Below are positions 35,545 through 44,462 of a DNA stretch of 64,000 nucleotides, piece by piece (position 1 is the first letter of the stretch; each line of letters starts with the position of its first letter). The notes beneath the pieces were generated by a model. The model was not told where the DNA came from and made no database searches. It saw only the letters and a program-made list of their open reading frames with translations. The stretch comes from Roseitalea sp. (lineage in GTDB: Bacteria > Pseudomonadota > Alphaproteobacteria > Rhizobiales > Rhizobiaceae). The stretch lies in the NCBI GenBank assembly GCA_017642895.1, contig JAEPON010000005.1:186001-250000 (forward strand), given 5' to 3'. The translations under genes were made by a program, and so were the position numbers.

Positions 35545-36237
35545 TCAGGACCCTTCGAGCGCGTAGCCTGCGCCACGCACGGTGCGGATCGGATCGCGCA
35601 GACGGCCGATATTGATGGATTTGCGCAGACGCCCGATGTGCACATCGACCGTGCGGTCATCAACATAGATGTTCTCGCCCCAGACACCGTCCAGAAGCTG
35701 GCCGCGCGAGAAGACGCGGCCCGGCGCCTGAAGAAAAAACTCCAGAAGGCGAAACTCGGTCGGCCCCAGCTTGATCTCGCGCCCGTTGCGGTAGACGCGA
35801 TGGGTCTCGCGGTCGAGTTCGATGTCGCCGACCTTGAGAAGCGAGGCCATGATCTCGGGCCGGGCGCGGCGCAGCATCGCCTTGACCCGGGCCATCAGTT
35901 CAGGTGTCGAAAAGGGTTTGACGACATAGTCGTCAGCACCGGTCGACAGGCCCCGAATGCGCTCGGACTCCTCGCCGCGTGCGGTGAGCATGATGATTGG
36001 CAGACGCTGAGTGTCGGTCCGCGCCCGCAGGCGCCGACACAATTCGATGCCGCTCAAGCCCGGCAGCATCCAGTCCAGGATCAGAAGGTCGGGCGGCGTT
36101 TCGCGCAGCGCAATCTCCGCCTCGTCGCCGCGCAGCACGGTTTCGACCGTGTAGCCCTCCGATTCCAGGTTGTAACGCAGAAGGACGCTCAGGGCTTCCT
36201 CGTCTTCCGCGACCATGATCCTTGGGGTAGCGCCCAT
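35545..36237 (-). CDS. phoB: Phosphate regulon response regulator PhoB
   Basis: This 230-residue OmpR-family regulator has a receiver domain with acidic pocket AEDEE, phospho-acceptor in LLILDWMLPG (Asp about 54), Thr in IIMLTARGEE and Lys in YVVKPFS. The C-terminal winged helix (about 130-228) includes LGPTEFRLLEFFLQAPGRVF and YVDDRTVDVHIGRLRK. It activates promoters with Pho boxes under phosphate limitation, and one lies before pstS at 41985. It is the last gene of the pstSCAB-phoU-phoB cluster, 32 bp after phoU. The ATG at 36237 gives the family length. Confidence 0.96.
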   Translation of the reverse strand: MGATPRIMVAEDEEALSVLLRYNLESEGYTVETVLRGDEAEIALRETPPDLLILDWMLPGLSGIELCRRLRARTDTQRLPIIMLTARGEESERIRGLSTGADDYVVKPFSTPELMARVKAMLRRARPEIMASLLKVGDIELDRETHRVYRNGREIKLGPTEFRLLEFFLQAPGRVFSRGQLLDGVWGENIYVDDRTVDVHIGRLRKSINIGRLRDPIRTVRGAGYALEGS

Positions 36238-36269
36238 CACTGTCGTCTTCCGTCCTGCGGCGTATCGGC

Positions 36270-36989
36270 CTACTGCCCCTCTCCGGCCTCGACGCTGATC
36301 TTGTGGCTCTTGTCGTCCTTGGGCCGATAGGGCGGCATCCGGTCGCCTTCGACCATGTAATAGACCGCCTCGGCGATGTTGGTGGCGTGGTCGCCGATGC
36401 GTTCGATGTTCTTGGCGCAAAACAACAGATGGGTGCAGGTGGTGATGTTGCGCGGATCTTCCATCATGTAGGTCAGAAGCTCGCGGAACAGCGAGGTGTA
36501 CATGGCGTCGATCTCGTCGTCGCGGTCGCGGATCATGGACAGCTTGTCGGTCGACAGCGTGCCGTAGGCGTCGAGCACCTCCTTGAGCTGCGCCAGCGTC
36601 AGTTCGCACAAATGCTCGATGCCCCGCACCAGACGCACACCATGCGTGCCTTCATTGATGGCCTCGACACGCTTGGCGATGTTCTTGGCCAGATCGCCGA
36701 TCCGTTCGAGATCGGTGGAAATGCGGATCGCGGCGAACACCTCGCGCAGATCGCTTGCGACCGGCTGACGCTGGGCGATCACCAGCACGGACTTGTCATC
36801 GATCAGTCGAAGCGCCTCGTCCAGGACCAGATCATCGGTAACGACTCGGCGCGCCAGGTGCAGGTCGTTTTCGACCAGGGCGCGCACCGACTGCTCCATC
36901 ATGCGCTCGGCGTGACCGCCCATTTCGGCAATCTTGTGAGCGAGAAAGCTCATGTCTTCTTCGAACGCGGTGACGGTGTGCTGAGACAT
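36270..36989 (-). CDS. phoU: Phosphate transport system regulatory protein PhoU
   Basis: The 239-residue all-helical protein is made of two PhoU three-helix bundles. The metal-binding motifs E/DxxxD appear as RISTDLERIGDLAKNIAKR in the first half and FCAKNIERIGDHATNIAEA in the second. It connects PstSCAB activity to PhoR and represses the regulon when phosphate is plentiful. The ATG at 36989 gives MSQHTVTAFEEDM, typical of rhizobial PhoU. It sits between pstB and phoB in the same operon. Confidence 0.96.
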   Translation of the reverse strand: MSQHTVTAFEEDMSFLAHKIAEMGGHAERMMEQSVRALVENDLHLARRVVTDDLVLDEALRLIDDKSVLVIAQRQPVASDLREVFAAIRISTDLERIGDLAKNIAKRVEAINEGTHGVRLVRGIEHLCELTLAQLKEVLDAYGTLSTDKLSMIRDRDDEIDAMYTSLFRELLTYMMEDPRNITTCTHLLFCAKNIERIGDHATNIAEAVYYMVEGDRMPPYRPKDDKSHKISVEAGEGQ

Positions 36990-37030
36990 GTCCTGGGTTC
37001 CGTTTCTGGTCGGACGACGCTTGGCGGCAA

Positions 37031-37855
37031 TCAGCCGAATCGGCCGGTGATATAGTCCTGGGTGCGCTTTTCGGACGGGTTGGTGAACATCGTCTCGGTG
37101 TCGTCGACCTCGACCAGTTCGCCCAGATGGAACATCGCCGTGCGCTGGGATACGCGCGCGGCCTGTTGCATGGAGTGGGTGACGATCGCAATCGTGTAGT
37201 TCTGGCGCAGTTCGTCGATCAGCTCCTCGACAATGGCGGTCGCGATCGGATCGAGCGCGGAGCAGGGCTCGTCCATCAGGATGACTTCGGGCGACACGGC
37301 AATGGCGCGGGCGATGCAAAGGCGCTGCTGCTGGCCGCCGGACAGACCGGTGCCCGGTTCGCCCAACCGGTCCTTGACCTCTTCCCAAAGGCCGGCGCCG
37401 CGCAGGCTCTGCTCGACGAGCGCATCGAGATCGGCCTTGGACTTGGCCAGGCCATGGATGCGCGGACCGTAAGAGACATTCTCGAAGATCGACTTGGGAA
37501 ACGGGTTGGGCTTCTGGAACACCATGCCGACACGGGCACGCAGTTCGACCACGTCGATGGCCGGATCATAAATGTCGTCGCCGTCCATGGTGATCAGGCC
37601 TGTGACGCGGCAAATATCGATTGTGTCATTCATGCGGTTCAAACACCGCAGATAGGTGGATTTGCCACAACCGGAGGGACCGATCAGCGCCGTCACCTGG
37701 CGTTCGCGGATTTCCAGATTGACATCGAAAATGGCCTGCTTGTCGCCGTAGAAGACATTGACGTTCTTGCCGTCCATCTTCACGGGAAACTCGTTGGAAC
37801 CGGCAACCGCCGTGGCCGCGCTGTCAGCGAAGCCCTGTTCGGTATCGACTTTCAT
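37031..37855 (-). CDS. pstB: Phosphate ABC transporter ATP-binding protein PstB
   Basis: This 274-residue ATPase has Walker [10 protein letters not shown], the Q-loop in [17 protein letters not shown], the ABC signature [14 protein letters not shown], Walker [14 protein letters not shown] and the switch histidine in [11 protein letters not shown]. It energises high-affinity phosphate import. The ATG at 37855 was preferred because AGGA lies 8 nt upstream; an ATG at 37870 (5 extra residues) is also possible. It lies between pstA and phoU, and the gap to pstA is about 20 bp. Confidence 0.96.
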   Translation of the reverse strand: MKVDTEQGFADSAATAVAGSNEFPVKMDGKNVNVFYGDKQAIFDVNLEIRERQVTALIGPSGCGKSTYLRCLNRMNDTIDICRVTGLITMDGDDIYDPAIDVVELRARVGMVFQKPNPFPKSIFENVSYGPRIHGLAKSKADLDALVEQSLRGAGLWEEVKDRLGEPGTGLSGGQQQRLCIARAIAVSPEVILMDEPCSALDPIATAIVEELIDELRQNYTIAIVTHSMQQAARVSQRTAMFHLGELVEVDDTETMFTNPSEKRTQDYITGRFG

Positions 37856-37875
37856 GTCCGTGGTCCTCATGTTCT

Positions 37876-39198
37876 CTACCACCGCCGTTCGAACCTGCGG
37901 CGCAGGATGATCGCGGTGATGTTCATGACCGCGAGGAAAAGAAGAAGGATGATGATCGCGCCCGACGTGCGTTCGACGAATGCGCGCTCTGCCTGTCCCG
38001 ACCACATATAAATCTGAACCGGCAGGGCCGTCGAGGGGTCAAAGGGCGTTGCCGGATAATCGGCGACGAAGGCGACCATGCCGATCAAGAGGAGCGGCGC
38101 GGTTTCACCAAGCGCGGTCGCCAGGCCAATGATCGTCCCGGTCAGGATGCCCGGCGCGGCCAGCGGCAGGACGTGGTGGAAGACCATCTGCATTTTCGAG
38201 GCGCCGACGCCAAGCGCTGCGGCGCGGATCGAGGGTGGCACGGCCTTGAGCGCGGCGCGCGTTGCGATGATGATGGTCGGCAGCGTCATCAGCGTGAGCA
38301 CCAGCCCGCCGACAACGGCCGCGGACCGGGGCAGGCCGGCAAAGTTGATGAAGACGGCCAGACCAAGAAGACCGTAGACGATCGACGGCACAGCGGCCAG
38401 ATTGTTGATGTTGACCTCGATGATGTCGGTCAGCCGGTTCTTGGGCGCGAACTCTTCGAGATAGATCGAGGCGGCGACGCCGATCGGCAGCGCCAGGACC
38501 AGGACGATCAGCATCATGTAGAACGAGCCGATGATGGCAACGCCCATGCCGGCCGTCTCAGGGCGGCTCGAGGCGCCGAAGGTGAACAGGCCCGTGTTGA
38601 AGCGGCCCTGCATGGCACCTTCATCTTCCAGCGCCTGCATGAAGCCGAGCTGGCGGTCATTGACGCGGCGGCGCGATTCCTCGACCGTCAGGTCGAACTG
38701 GCCCTTGGCGGCGCTGTCGATGTCGCCATGGGCAAGCACCCAGACCGAACGCGTCGTGCCGATGATCGACGGGTCGGTGACGACCATGTCGCGCAACTGC
38801 GTGCGCACACCTTGCGACAGCAGCGAGTTGGCATCGCGCCGGGCGGCCCGATCATCGGGATCCACGCCAAGCTTTTCGTGCAGCGCCCGCTGGGCCAAAA
38901 GCGGATAATTGGCCGTCAACAGCACCATGCGGTCGTTGTCGCGATTGCCGTCGGGATCGATGACCTCCTGGTCGAAATTGACATCAAGCTGGATCGAGGT
39001 CTGCCAGAAGGCCGTGTAACCCTGGGCGATCACCGAACCGAGCAGCAGGAACAGGAAGAAAAGGCCCAACGCAATCGCCGCAAGCCCATAGGCGCGGAAC
39101 CGGCGTTCGGCCGCATAGCGTGCCTTCAGTCCGATGTCCCGACGATGCGACCGCGCGCCGGTGGGCGCGGTTCCCGTTGTCAGCGAGGCGTCGGTCAT
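37876..39198 (-). CDS. pstA: Phosphate ABC transporter permease PstA
   Basis: This 440-residue inner-membrane permease is longer than enteric PstA (about 296) because of an approximately 150-residue periplasmic insertion between the first helix ([20 protein letters not shown]) and the core, as in other alphaproteobacteria. The core has six helices with the EAA-type loop [23 protein letters not shown] (quoted around [15 protein letters not shown]). It pairs with PstC to form the phosphate channel. Its start overlaps the pstC stop by 4 nt (ATGA), so the two are translationally coupled. Confidence 0.95.
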   Translation of the reverse strand: MTDASLTTGTAPTGARSHRRDIGLKARYAAERRFRAYGLAAIALGLFFLFLLLGSVIAQGYTAFWQTSIQLDVNFDQEVIDPDGNRDNDRMVLLTANYPLLAQRALHEKLGVDPDDRAARRDANSLLSQGVRTQLRDMVVTDPSIIGTTRSVWVLAHGDIDSAAKGQFDLTVEESRRRVNDRQLGFMQALEDEGAMQGRFNTGLFTFGASSRPETAGMGVAIIGSFYMMLIVLVLALPIGVAASIYLEEFAPKNRLTDIIEVNINNLAAVPSIVYGLLGLAVFINFAGLPRSAAVVGGLVLTLMTLPTIIIATRAALKAVPPSIRAAALGVGASKMQMVFHHVLPLAAPGILTGTIIGLATALGETAPLLLIGMVAFVADYPATPFDPSTALPVQIYMWSGQAERAFVERTSGAIIILLLFLAVMNITAIILRRRFERRW

Positions 39199-40682
39199 TC
39201 GTACTGCTCCCGGTATTTGCGCACGATGTAAAGCGCATAGACGTTCAGCGCGAGCGTGATGAAGAACAGCGTCAGCCCCAGCGCGAAGGCGACCAGCGTC
39301 TGCGGCGAAGTAAACTCAAGGTCGCCCGTCAACTGGCTGACGATCTTGACGGTCACCGTCGTCATCGGCTCGAAGGGGTTGATCGACAGGCGTGCCGCCA
39401 CGCCGGCGGCCATCACCACGATCATGGTCTCGCCGATGGCGCGCGAAGCGGTCATCAAAAGCGCGCCGACAACGCCGGGGAGCGCGGCGGGCAGGATCAC
39501 CCGTTTGATCGTTTCCGACCGGGTGGCGCCCAGGCCGAGCGATCCGTCGCGCATGGCGCGGGGCACCGCGCTGATGATGTCGTCGGACAGCGAGGAGACG
39601 AAGGGCACCAGCATGATGCCCATGACGAGGCCCGCCGTCAGCACCGATGTGGCGCTGATGAAACTGTTGAAATCACCGGTCGCGATGCTGGCGATCTGCC
39701 CCGACAGGTCGCGCAGGAACGGACCGACCGTGACCAGCGCGAAAAAGCCGTAGACGATGGTCGGGATGCCGGCGAGCACTTCAAGGAGCGGCTTTGCGAT
39801 CGAGCGGAACCGGGAGCCGGCATATTCGGCCATGTAGATGGCGGCGAACAGGCCGATCGGGACGGCGACCAGCATGGCGACGAACGCGATATAGAGCGTG
39901 CCGGCAAGAAGCGGGATCAGGCCGAACTGGCCGGCGGCATCGGGGTCCTCGGCGTTGGCGAACCGCGGGTCCCAGACCGTGCCGAAAAAGAATTCCTGCG
40001 GCGGAACCGACGAGAAGAAGCGGCCGGTCTCAGAGACCATGGACAGGACGATGCCGACGGTGGTCAGGATGGCGACCGTCGACGCCAGGACCAGGCTGGC
40101 GTGAATGACACCCTCGACGCGGTTGCGGGCGCGCAACTGGGCGCGGATCTGGAAAAACCCGGCGGCGAAGCCGACCAGCGACAACCCGATGATGGCGATC
40201 GATTTCCAGAGAATGTTGGCGTCTTCGAGACTGTTGAGCTGTTGCGCCGACGCGATCATCCAGTCCTCGCCATTGCCGGCCAGCGCCACGCCCTTTTCGG
40301 CGAGCAGCGGCCGCAACAGGACGAAACCGGCCGTTGCCTGCTGGAGTTCGCGTTCGTCGAGCAGCCGCAAGCCGTCGGCAATTGCCTCGACAATGTTGAT
40401 CGAAAGATTTTGCTGGGTCGCGCTTTGCTCCACGCTGACACTTTCAGGAATGCTGGCCCGCACCTGACCGTCAATGAGCGTCGGCGCGACGACAGACCAT
40501 GCCGCCAGAAGCAAAAGGGCCGGCAGCACGGCCCACACGAGAATGAAGGAGCCGTAATAGCCGGGACGCGAGTGCAGCCGCGCCGTTTCACCGCCGACGA
40601 TCGTGCGGGCGCGGGCCATGCCGGCCAGATAGCCGACCGCGCCGATGACAAGCACGATGGCAATGATGGTTGCGACGCTCAT
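39195..40682 (-). CDS. pstC: Phosphate ABC transporter permease PstC
   Basis: The 495-residue permease has an N-terminal extension with two helices (TIIAIVLVIGAVGYLAGMA; FILVWAVLPALLLLAAW) and an approximately 100-residue extracytoplasmic segment. The conserved PstC core follows: GLFAAIYMAEYAG, EVLAGIPTIVYGFFALVTVG, and the EAA loop LGATRSETIKRVILPAALPG. The ATG at 40682 was chosen over an alternative 14 codons upstream on family fit. It lies between pstS and pstA, with a hairpin in the 164-bp gap to pstS. Confidence 0.95.
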   Translation of the reverse strand: MSVATIIAIVLVIGAVGYLAGMARARTIVGGETARLHSRPGYYGSFILVWAVLPALLLLAAWSVVAPTLIDGQVRASIPESVSVEQSATQQNLSINIVEAIADGLRLLDERELQQATAGFVLLRPLLAEKGVALAGNGEDWMIASAQQLNSLEDANILWKSIAIIGLSLVGFAAGFFQIRAQLRARNRVEGVIHASLVLASTVAILTTVGIVLSMVSETGRFFSSVPPQEFFFGTVWDPRFANAEDPDAAGQFGLIPLLAGTLYIAFVAMLVAVPIGLFAAIYMAEYAGSRFRSIAKPLLEVLAGIPTIVYGFFALVTVGPFLRDLSGQIASIATGDFNSFISATSVLTAGLVMGIMLVPFVSSLSDDIISAVPRAMRDGSLGLGATRSETIKRVILPAALPGVVGALLMTASRAIGETMIVVMAAGVAARLSINPFEPMTTVTVKIVSQLTGDLEFTSPQTLVAFALGLTLFFITLALNVYALYIVRKYREQYE

Positions 40683-40764
40683 TGGGCTCGTTTCCCCGGG
40701 TCCGTTCCCCCGCTCCTGCGTCACCTTCGGGCACGCAAAACGGTCTTTGAAAATCGTCCATACG

Positions 40765-40820
40765 GGACCGGAACAGCGGTCCGGTCTGGCGATGGGAAAC
40801 GCGGCCCGAGAAGGCCGCGT
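40765..40820 (-). terminator. Hairpins in the pstS-pstC spacer
   Basis: Two perfect stems lie between the genes: GGACCG/CGGTCC (40765-40770, 40777-40782) and ACGCGGCC/GGCCGCGT (40799-40806, 40813-40820). Neither has a strong U-run on the operon strand (the second is followed by TTTCCC). They may partially terminate or stabilise the pstS part of the transcript, giving more binding protein than permease. Confidence 0.55.
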
Positions 40821-40846
40821 CTCCTATCGTGAAAGCCGGATGCGGC

Positions 40847-41881
40847 TTAGAGGGTTTCGCCTGCCGAGAAGCTGGCGCGCGTGGCGTCACGCTCTTCGTC
40901 GGGAGCGGCAACCAGGCCGTATTCGGCGAGCGGGCTGTCGGGACCGGTCATCGCGTCGGAGATGAAGAAATCGACATATTCCTTCAGGCCCGGAATGACG
41001 CCCAGATGCGCCTTCTTGACGTAGAAGTAGAGCGGACGCGACACCGGATATTCGCCGGTGGCGATGCTCTCGGTGGTCGGCGTGACGCCCGACATGGTGG
41101 CCACTTTCAGCTTGTCGGTGTTGTTCTCGTAGAACGCCAGACCGAACACGCCCATGCCTTGCTTGTTGGCATCGATGCGGGCGAGGGTCTCGGTGTAGTC
41201 GCCGTCAATGTCGACCGAATTGCCGTCCTTGCGAACCGCGTAGCAGTTCTCTTCGGCAGTGTCCTCGTCCATGCCGGCATCCATGCGGGCCTGCAGGTCA
41301 CCGGCGGCTTCGCAGCCGACCAGAAGAACCTTTTCCTCGAACACTTCGCGGGTGCCGTGCTTTTCGCCCGGGATGTAAGCGGCGATTTCCCAGGCCGGGA
41401 AGTCGGGATTGACGTCAGCCCAGGTCTGGTTGGGGTTGTCGACCAGTTCGCCATCGACGGTGATCTGGGCGGCAAGCGCCTGATACATGTGGATCGGCTC
41501 AAGCGCGAAATCCGGACCGTTGATGTCCGAGGCGAAGACGATGCCGTCATAGCCGATGCGGATTTCCTGGATTTCGGTCACGCCGGCTTCGGCGCAGCTT
41601 GCCACTTCGCTGTCGCGGATGGCGCGCGAAGCGTTGGCGATGTCGATGAACTCGGTGCCGACGCCGCGGCAGAATTCCTTCAGGCCGCCCGACGAACCGC
41701 CGGATTCAACGATCGGCGTGGGGAAGTCGGGGAACGTTTCGCCAAAGTTCTCGGCAACGATCGTAGCGTAAGGCAGAACGGTGGACGATCCGGCGACAGA
41801 CACCTGGTCGCGCGCATGGGCGGCCGTGGTCAGCGCGGTCGCGCCAAGGGCTGCAACAAGTGCAACTTTCAAGGATTTCAT
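40847..41881 (-). CDS. pstS: Phosphate ABC transporter periplasmic phosphate-binding protein PstS
   Basis: The 344-residue exported protein has a signal peptide (MKSLKVALVAALGATALTTA, cleaved after AHA) and the PstS phosphate site SVAGSSTVLPYA and VESGGSSGGLKEFC. The family region DIANASRAIRDSE is also present. It captures phosphate and delivers it to PstCA. It is the first gene of pstSCAB-phoU-phoB, about 100 bp downstream of a three-repeat Pho box. The start is fixed by the signal peptide, with GGGAGTTACCC upstream as ribosome-binding site. Confidence 0.96.
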   Translation of the reverse strand: MKSLKVALVAALGATALTTAAHARDQVSVAGSSTVLPYATIVAENFGETFPDFPTPIVESGGSSGGLKEFCRGVGTEFIDIANASRAIRDSEVASCAEAGVTEIQEIRIGYDGIVFASDINGPDFALEPIHMYQALAAQITVDGELVDNPNQTWADVNPDFPAWEIAAYIPGEKHGTREVFEEKVLLVGCEAAGDLQARMDAGMDEDTAEENCYAVRKDGNSVDIDGDYTETLARIDANKQGMGVFGLAFYENNTDKLKVATMSGVTPTTESIATGEYPVSRPLYFYVKKAHLGVIPGLKEYVDFFISDAMTGPDSPLAEYGLVAAPDEERDATRASFSAGETL

Positions 41882-41984
41882 GGGTAACTCCCAGTAGGGC
41901 TCGTGTCCAAATTGCCGCATGGCGGCCGTGGGCGCCAACAATGGCTGGCAGGCCTTGTTCTAGCGGCCTGCTTCTGCCGCTTTT

Positions 41985-42013
41985 ATGACAGGACAAAAAC
42001 AGTTTTATGACAG
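41985..42013 (-). promoter_or_regulatory. Pho box (PhoB binding site) of the pst operon, three half-sites
   Basis: On the minus strand CTGTCAT (42013-42007), CTGTTTT (42002-41996) and CTGTCAT (41991-41985) recur with exact 11-bp spacing separated by A/T-rich tetramers, matching the PhoB direct-repeat consensus. It lies 104 bp before pstS and starts 1 bp beyond the phoR stop codon. Confidence 0.92.
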
Positions 42014-42014
42014 G

Positions 42015-43370
42015 TCAGTGTTTTGTTTTTGCTTCTTTTTTCGTGATCTTGCTTGGGTTTTCGGCAGCCACGGACGGAAAAATGACATGGGCTGTGGTTC
42101 CATCGCCCGGGCGCGATCTTATGGTCAGCCGACCCTCATGGCGCGCCACGATGTGCTTGACGATCGCCAGACCCAAACCGGTGCCTTGCTTGCCGCGGCT
42201 GGTCTCGACATCGACGCGGTAGAAGCGCTCTGTCAAGCGGGGAATGTGCTCAGCCTCGATGCCGGGACCATGGTCGCGCACCTCGATGGCAACCGCCGGC
42301 AAGCCGCCCAGTTCGTCCGGCGCGGCGACGATTTCCACTAGCCCCCCGTCGCCGCCATATTTGATGGCGTTTTCGACCAGGTTCTCGAACAACTGGATCA
42401 GCTCGTCGCGGCTGCCATGGACGAACATCTGCGTGTCGGGCAGGCGCGCACGATCGAGCGCGATGGCAATGTCGTTGCGCGCAGCGACGGGCTGGAACGC
42501 GCCGACGACATGGACCAGAATGTCCACCACGTCGATGCGTGCAAAATCGGACCGGCCCAGCGCCGTCTCAAAGCGGCTCAGCGACAACAGATCGTCAATC
42601 AAACGCGACATGCGTTCGGCCTGTTCGTGCATGATCCCCAGGAAGCGGTCGCGCGCGCCTTCATCATCGCGCGCCGGCCCGGCCAGCGTTTCGATGAAGC
42701 CGGCAAGCGAGGCCAGCGGCGTGCGCAATTCATGGCTGGCATTGGCGATGAAGTCGGTGCGCATCCGCTCGGCCCGGCGCAGTTCGCTCAGATCCCTGAA
42801 ATGCAGGAGGAAGCCGCCTAGCCCGTCGGCGCCCTCTGCCAGCGCCGAGATCGACACAAGAAACCAGTGTTCGCGCGGCGAGCGTTCAAGAAACTCCACG
42901 GGAGCCGGCGCCCCGCCGGCAAGGGCCGCCTGGATCATCTCAAGAACCTCGGGCGACCGGAAGCGGATCTGCACCGACGCGCCGGGCCGCATGGCGCCGA
43001 GCATGCGCTGATATTGCAGGTTGGCATGGCGCACGGCGCCACGCCGGTCGATCAGCAAGATGGGGTCCGGGATGCCATCGAGAGCGGCGGCAAAGAGCGC
43101 GGTCGACCGGCCCGGACCGCGACCGGAACCGGGACCGCCATGGCGGCGCTCGGACAATGTGCGAACGGGCGCAAAAAGGCACACACCAAACATGGCGGCG
43201 GACAGGGCACCGAACAAAGACACCGTAACATGGCCGAAAACCAGGAGTGCGCCGAACAACGCCAGTGCGGCGGCCAACGGAAACCGGTTCGAGACCAGAC
43301 GGCGACGCATTGTCGCCCAGCTCATCGGCCGTTGCCCATCGTCCTGGTCCGGCAAGTCATGGTTCGCCAT
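42015..43370 (-). CDS. phoR: Phosphate regulon sensor histidine kinase PhoR
   Basis: The 451-residue kinase has two close N-terminal membrane helices (LAAALALFGALLVFGHVTVS and SLFGALSAAMFGVCLFAP) and no large periplasmic domain, as expected for a sensor that reads Pst/PhoU. A PAS domain (about 95-195), HisKA with FIANASHELRTPLASL (phospho-His about 213) and a HATPase with ENLVENAIKY, DHGPGIEAEHI and GTGLGLAIVKHI follow. It phosphorylates PhoB. The ATG at 43370 has GGA 7 nt upstream; a GTG at 43391 would add seven residues. It is transcribed ahead of the pst operon, whose Pho-box promoter lies directly after its stop codon. Confidence 0.95.
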   Translation of the reverse strand: MANHDLPDQDDGQRPMSWATMRRRLVSNRFPLAAALALFGALLVFGHVTVSLFGALSAAMFGVCLFAPVRTLSERRHGGPGSGRGPGRSTALFAAALDGIPDPILLIDRRGAVRHANLQYQRMLGAMRPGASVQIRFRSPEVLEMIQAALAGGAPAPVEFLERSPREHWFLVSISALAEGADGLGGFLLHFRDLSELRRAERMRTDFIANASHELRTPLASLAGFIETLAGPARDDEGARDRFLGIMHEQAERMSRLIDDLLSLSRFETALGRSDFARIDVVDILVHVVGAFQPVAARNDIAIALDRARLPDTQMFVHGSRDELIQLFENLVENAIKYGGDGGLVEIVAAPDELGGLPAVAIEVRDHGPGIEAEHIPRLTERFYRVDVETSRGKQGTGLGLAIVKHIVARHEGRLTIRSRPGDGTTAHVIFPSVAAENPSKITKKEAKTKH

Positions 43371-43512
43371 TTCGCGATCCGGTGTTGTCACTGTCCAGTT
43401 CCGGCGCCCGCCACGCCGCGCCCCTGCTTATGGCGACCAGCGCGCAAACGAAAGGCCGCCTAAGAAAATGAACGGTTTTCAACGCGCCCGGTCAGGCGTT
43501 AGCTTTGTCTTT

Positions 43513-43530
43513 GTTGCAACATGATGACAA
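43513..43530 (-). promoter_or_regulatory. Degenerate Pho-box candidate between phoR and ppk2
   Basis: On the minus strand TTGTCAT (43530-43524) and TTGCAAC (43519-43513) lie with the 11-bp spacing of PhoB repeats. The first matches 6 of 7 consensus bases, the second only 4. It could serve phoR or ppk2, and the support is weak. Confidence 0.25.
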
Positions 43531-43561
43531 TGCCGTCTGCGGCGGCCCGGGGGAGACAGAT

Positions 43562-44452
43562 ATGGCATCGATGGCGGCGGAATATGGGCGGGTTCTCGAA
43601 CTGGTGATCGATGGCGAGCAGCGGCGTTTCGACATTGACGATCCGGACCTGCCCGACTGGGTTGACGACAATGTGCTGGCGGCGGGCGACTATCCCTATG
43701 GCGAACGCATGGACCGGCATGCCTATGACGACCAGCTGCGCACGCTGCAGGAACAGCTCGTGCTGTTGCAAAGCCATATCGGCCAGTCGGGCGAACGGAT
43801 CATTGCCGTCTTCGAGGGCCGCGATGCGGCCGGCAAAGGCGGCACGATCAGCCGCTTCCGGCAATATCTGAACCCGCGCAACGCGCGCGTCGTTGCCTTG
43901 CCCAAACCGTCGGACCGGGAGCGCGGCCAGTGGTACTTCCAGCGCTATGTCGATCATTTCCCGACCGAAAGCGAGGTCGTGGCGTTCGACCGATCCTGGT
44001 ACAATCGCGGAGGCGTGGAACCGGTCATGGGCTTTTGCACGCCCGAACAGCACACCGCCTTTCTGGGGGATGCGCCCAATTTCGAGCGGATCATCGTCGA
44101 TGAGGGCATCCATTTCTTCAAGTTCTGGCTCAATATCGGTCGCGAGACCCAGCTCAAGCGTTTCCACGACCGGCGCCATTCAACGCTCAAGCACTGGAAA
44201 CTGTCGGACATCGACATTGTCGGCATGCACAAGTGGGATGATTACACGCGGGCGCGCAACCAGATGATCGCCGCCACCCACACACGGCACGCGCCCTGGA
44301 CCGTGGTGCGGTTCAACGACAAGCGCCGAGGCCGGATCGAGGTGCTGCGCCACATTCTGATGGCGATACCGTTCGAAGGCCGCGATCCGGCCCTGATCGG
44401 CGAGCCGGACCCGCGGATCGTCGGCGAGGGTCTGGAGATGCTGGAGGATTGA
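43562..44452 (+). CDS. ppk2: Polyphosphate kinase 2
   Basis: The 296-residue PPK2 is a P-loop kinase that phosphorylates nucleoside diphosphates with polyphosphate (or the reverse). It has Walker A FEGRDAAGKGGTISRF (about residue 80), the lid region RERGQWYFQRYVDHFP, Walker B VVAFDRSWYNRGGVE and the C-terminal DIDIVGMHKWDDYTRA. The start at 43562 follows GGGAGACAGAT; an earlier ATG at 43505 is not homologous. Its place divergent from phoR, next to the Pst/Pho cluster, links phosphate sensing to polyphosphate storage. It ends 10 bp from a convergent gene. Confidence 0.95.
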   Translation: MASMAAEYGRVLELVIDGEQRRFDIDDPDLPDWVDDNVLAAGDYPYGERMDRHAYDDQLRTLQEQLVLLQSHIGQSGERIIAVFEGRDAAGKGGTISRFRQYLNPRNARVVALPKPSDRERGQWYFQRYVDHFPTESEVVAFDRSWYNRGGVEPVMGFCTPEQHTAFLGDAPNFERIIVDEGIHFFKFWLNIGRETQLKRFHDRRHSTLKHWKLSDIDIVGMHKWDDYTRARNQMIAATHTRHAPWTVVRFNDKRRGRIEVLRHILMAIPFEGRDPALIGEPDPRIVGEGLEMLED

Positions 44453-44462
44453 GCCGGCCGGT

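Noticed and set aside
39120..40832. Long plus-strand frame opposite pstC
   Set aside because: Shadow of a gene with clear permease motifs; composition is dominated by Arg, Asp and Gly.
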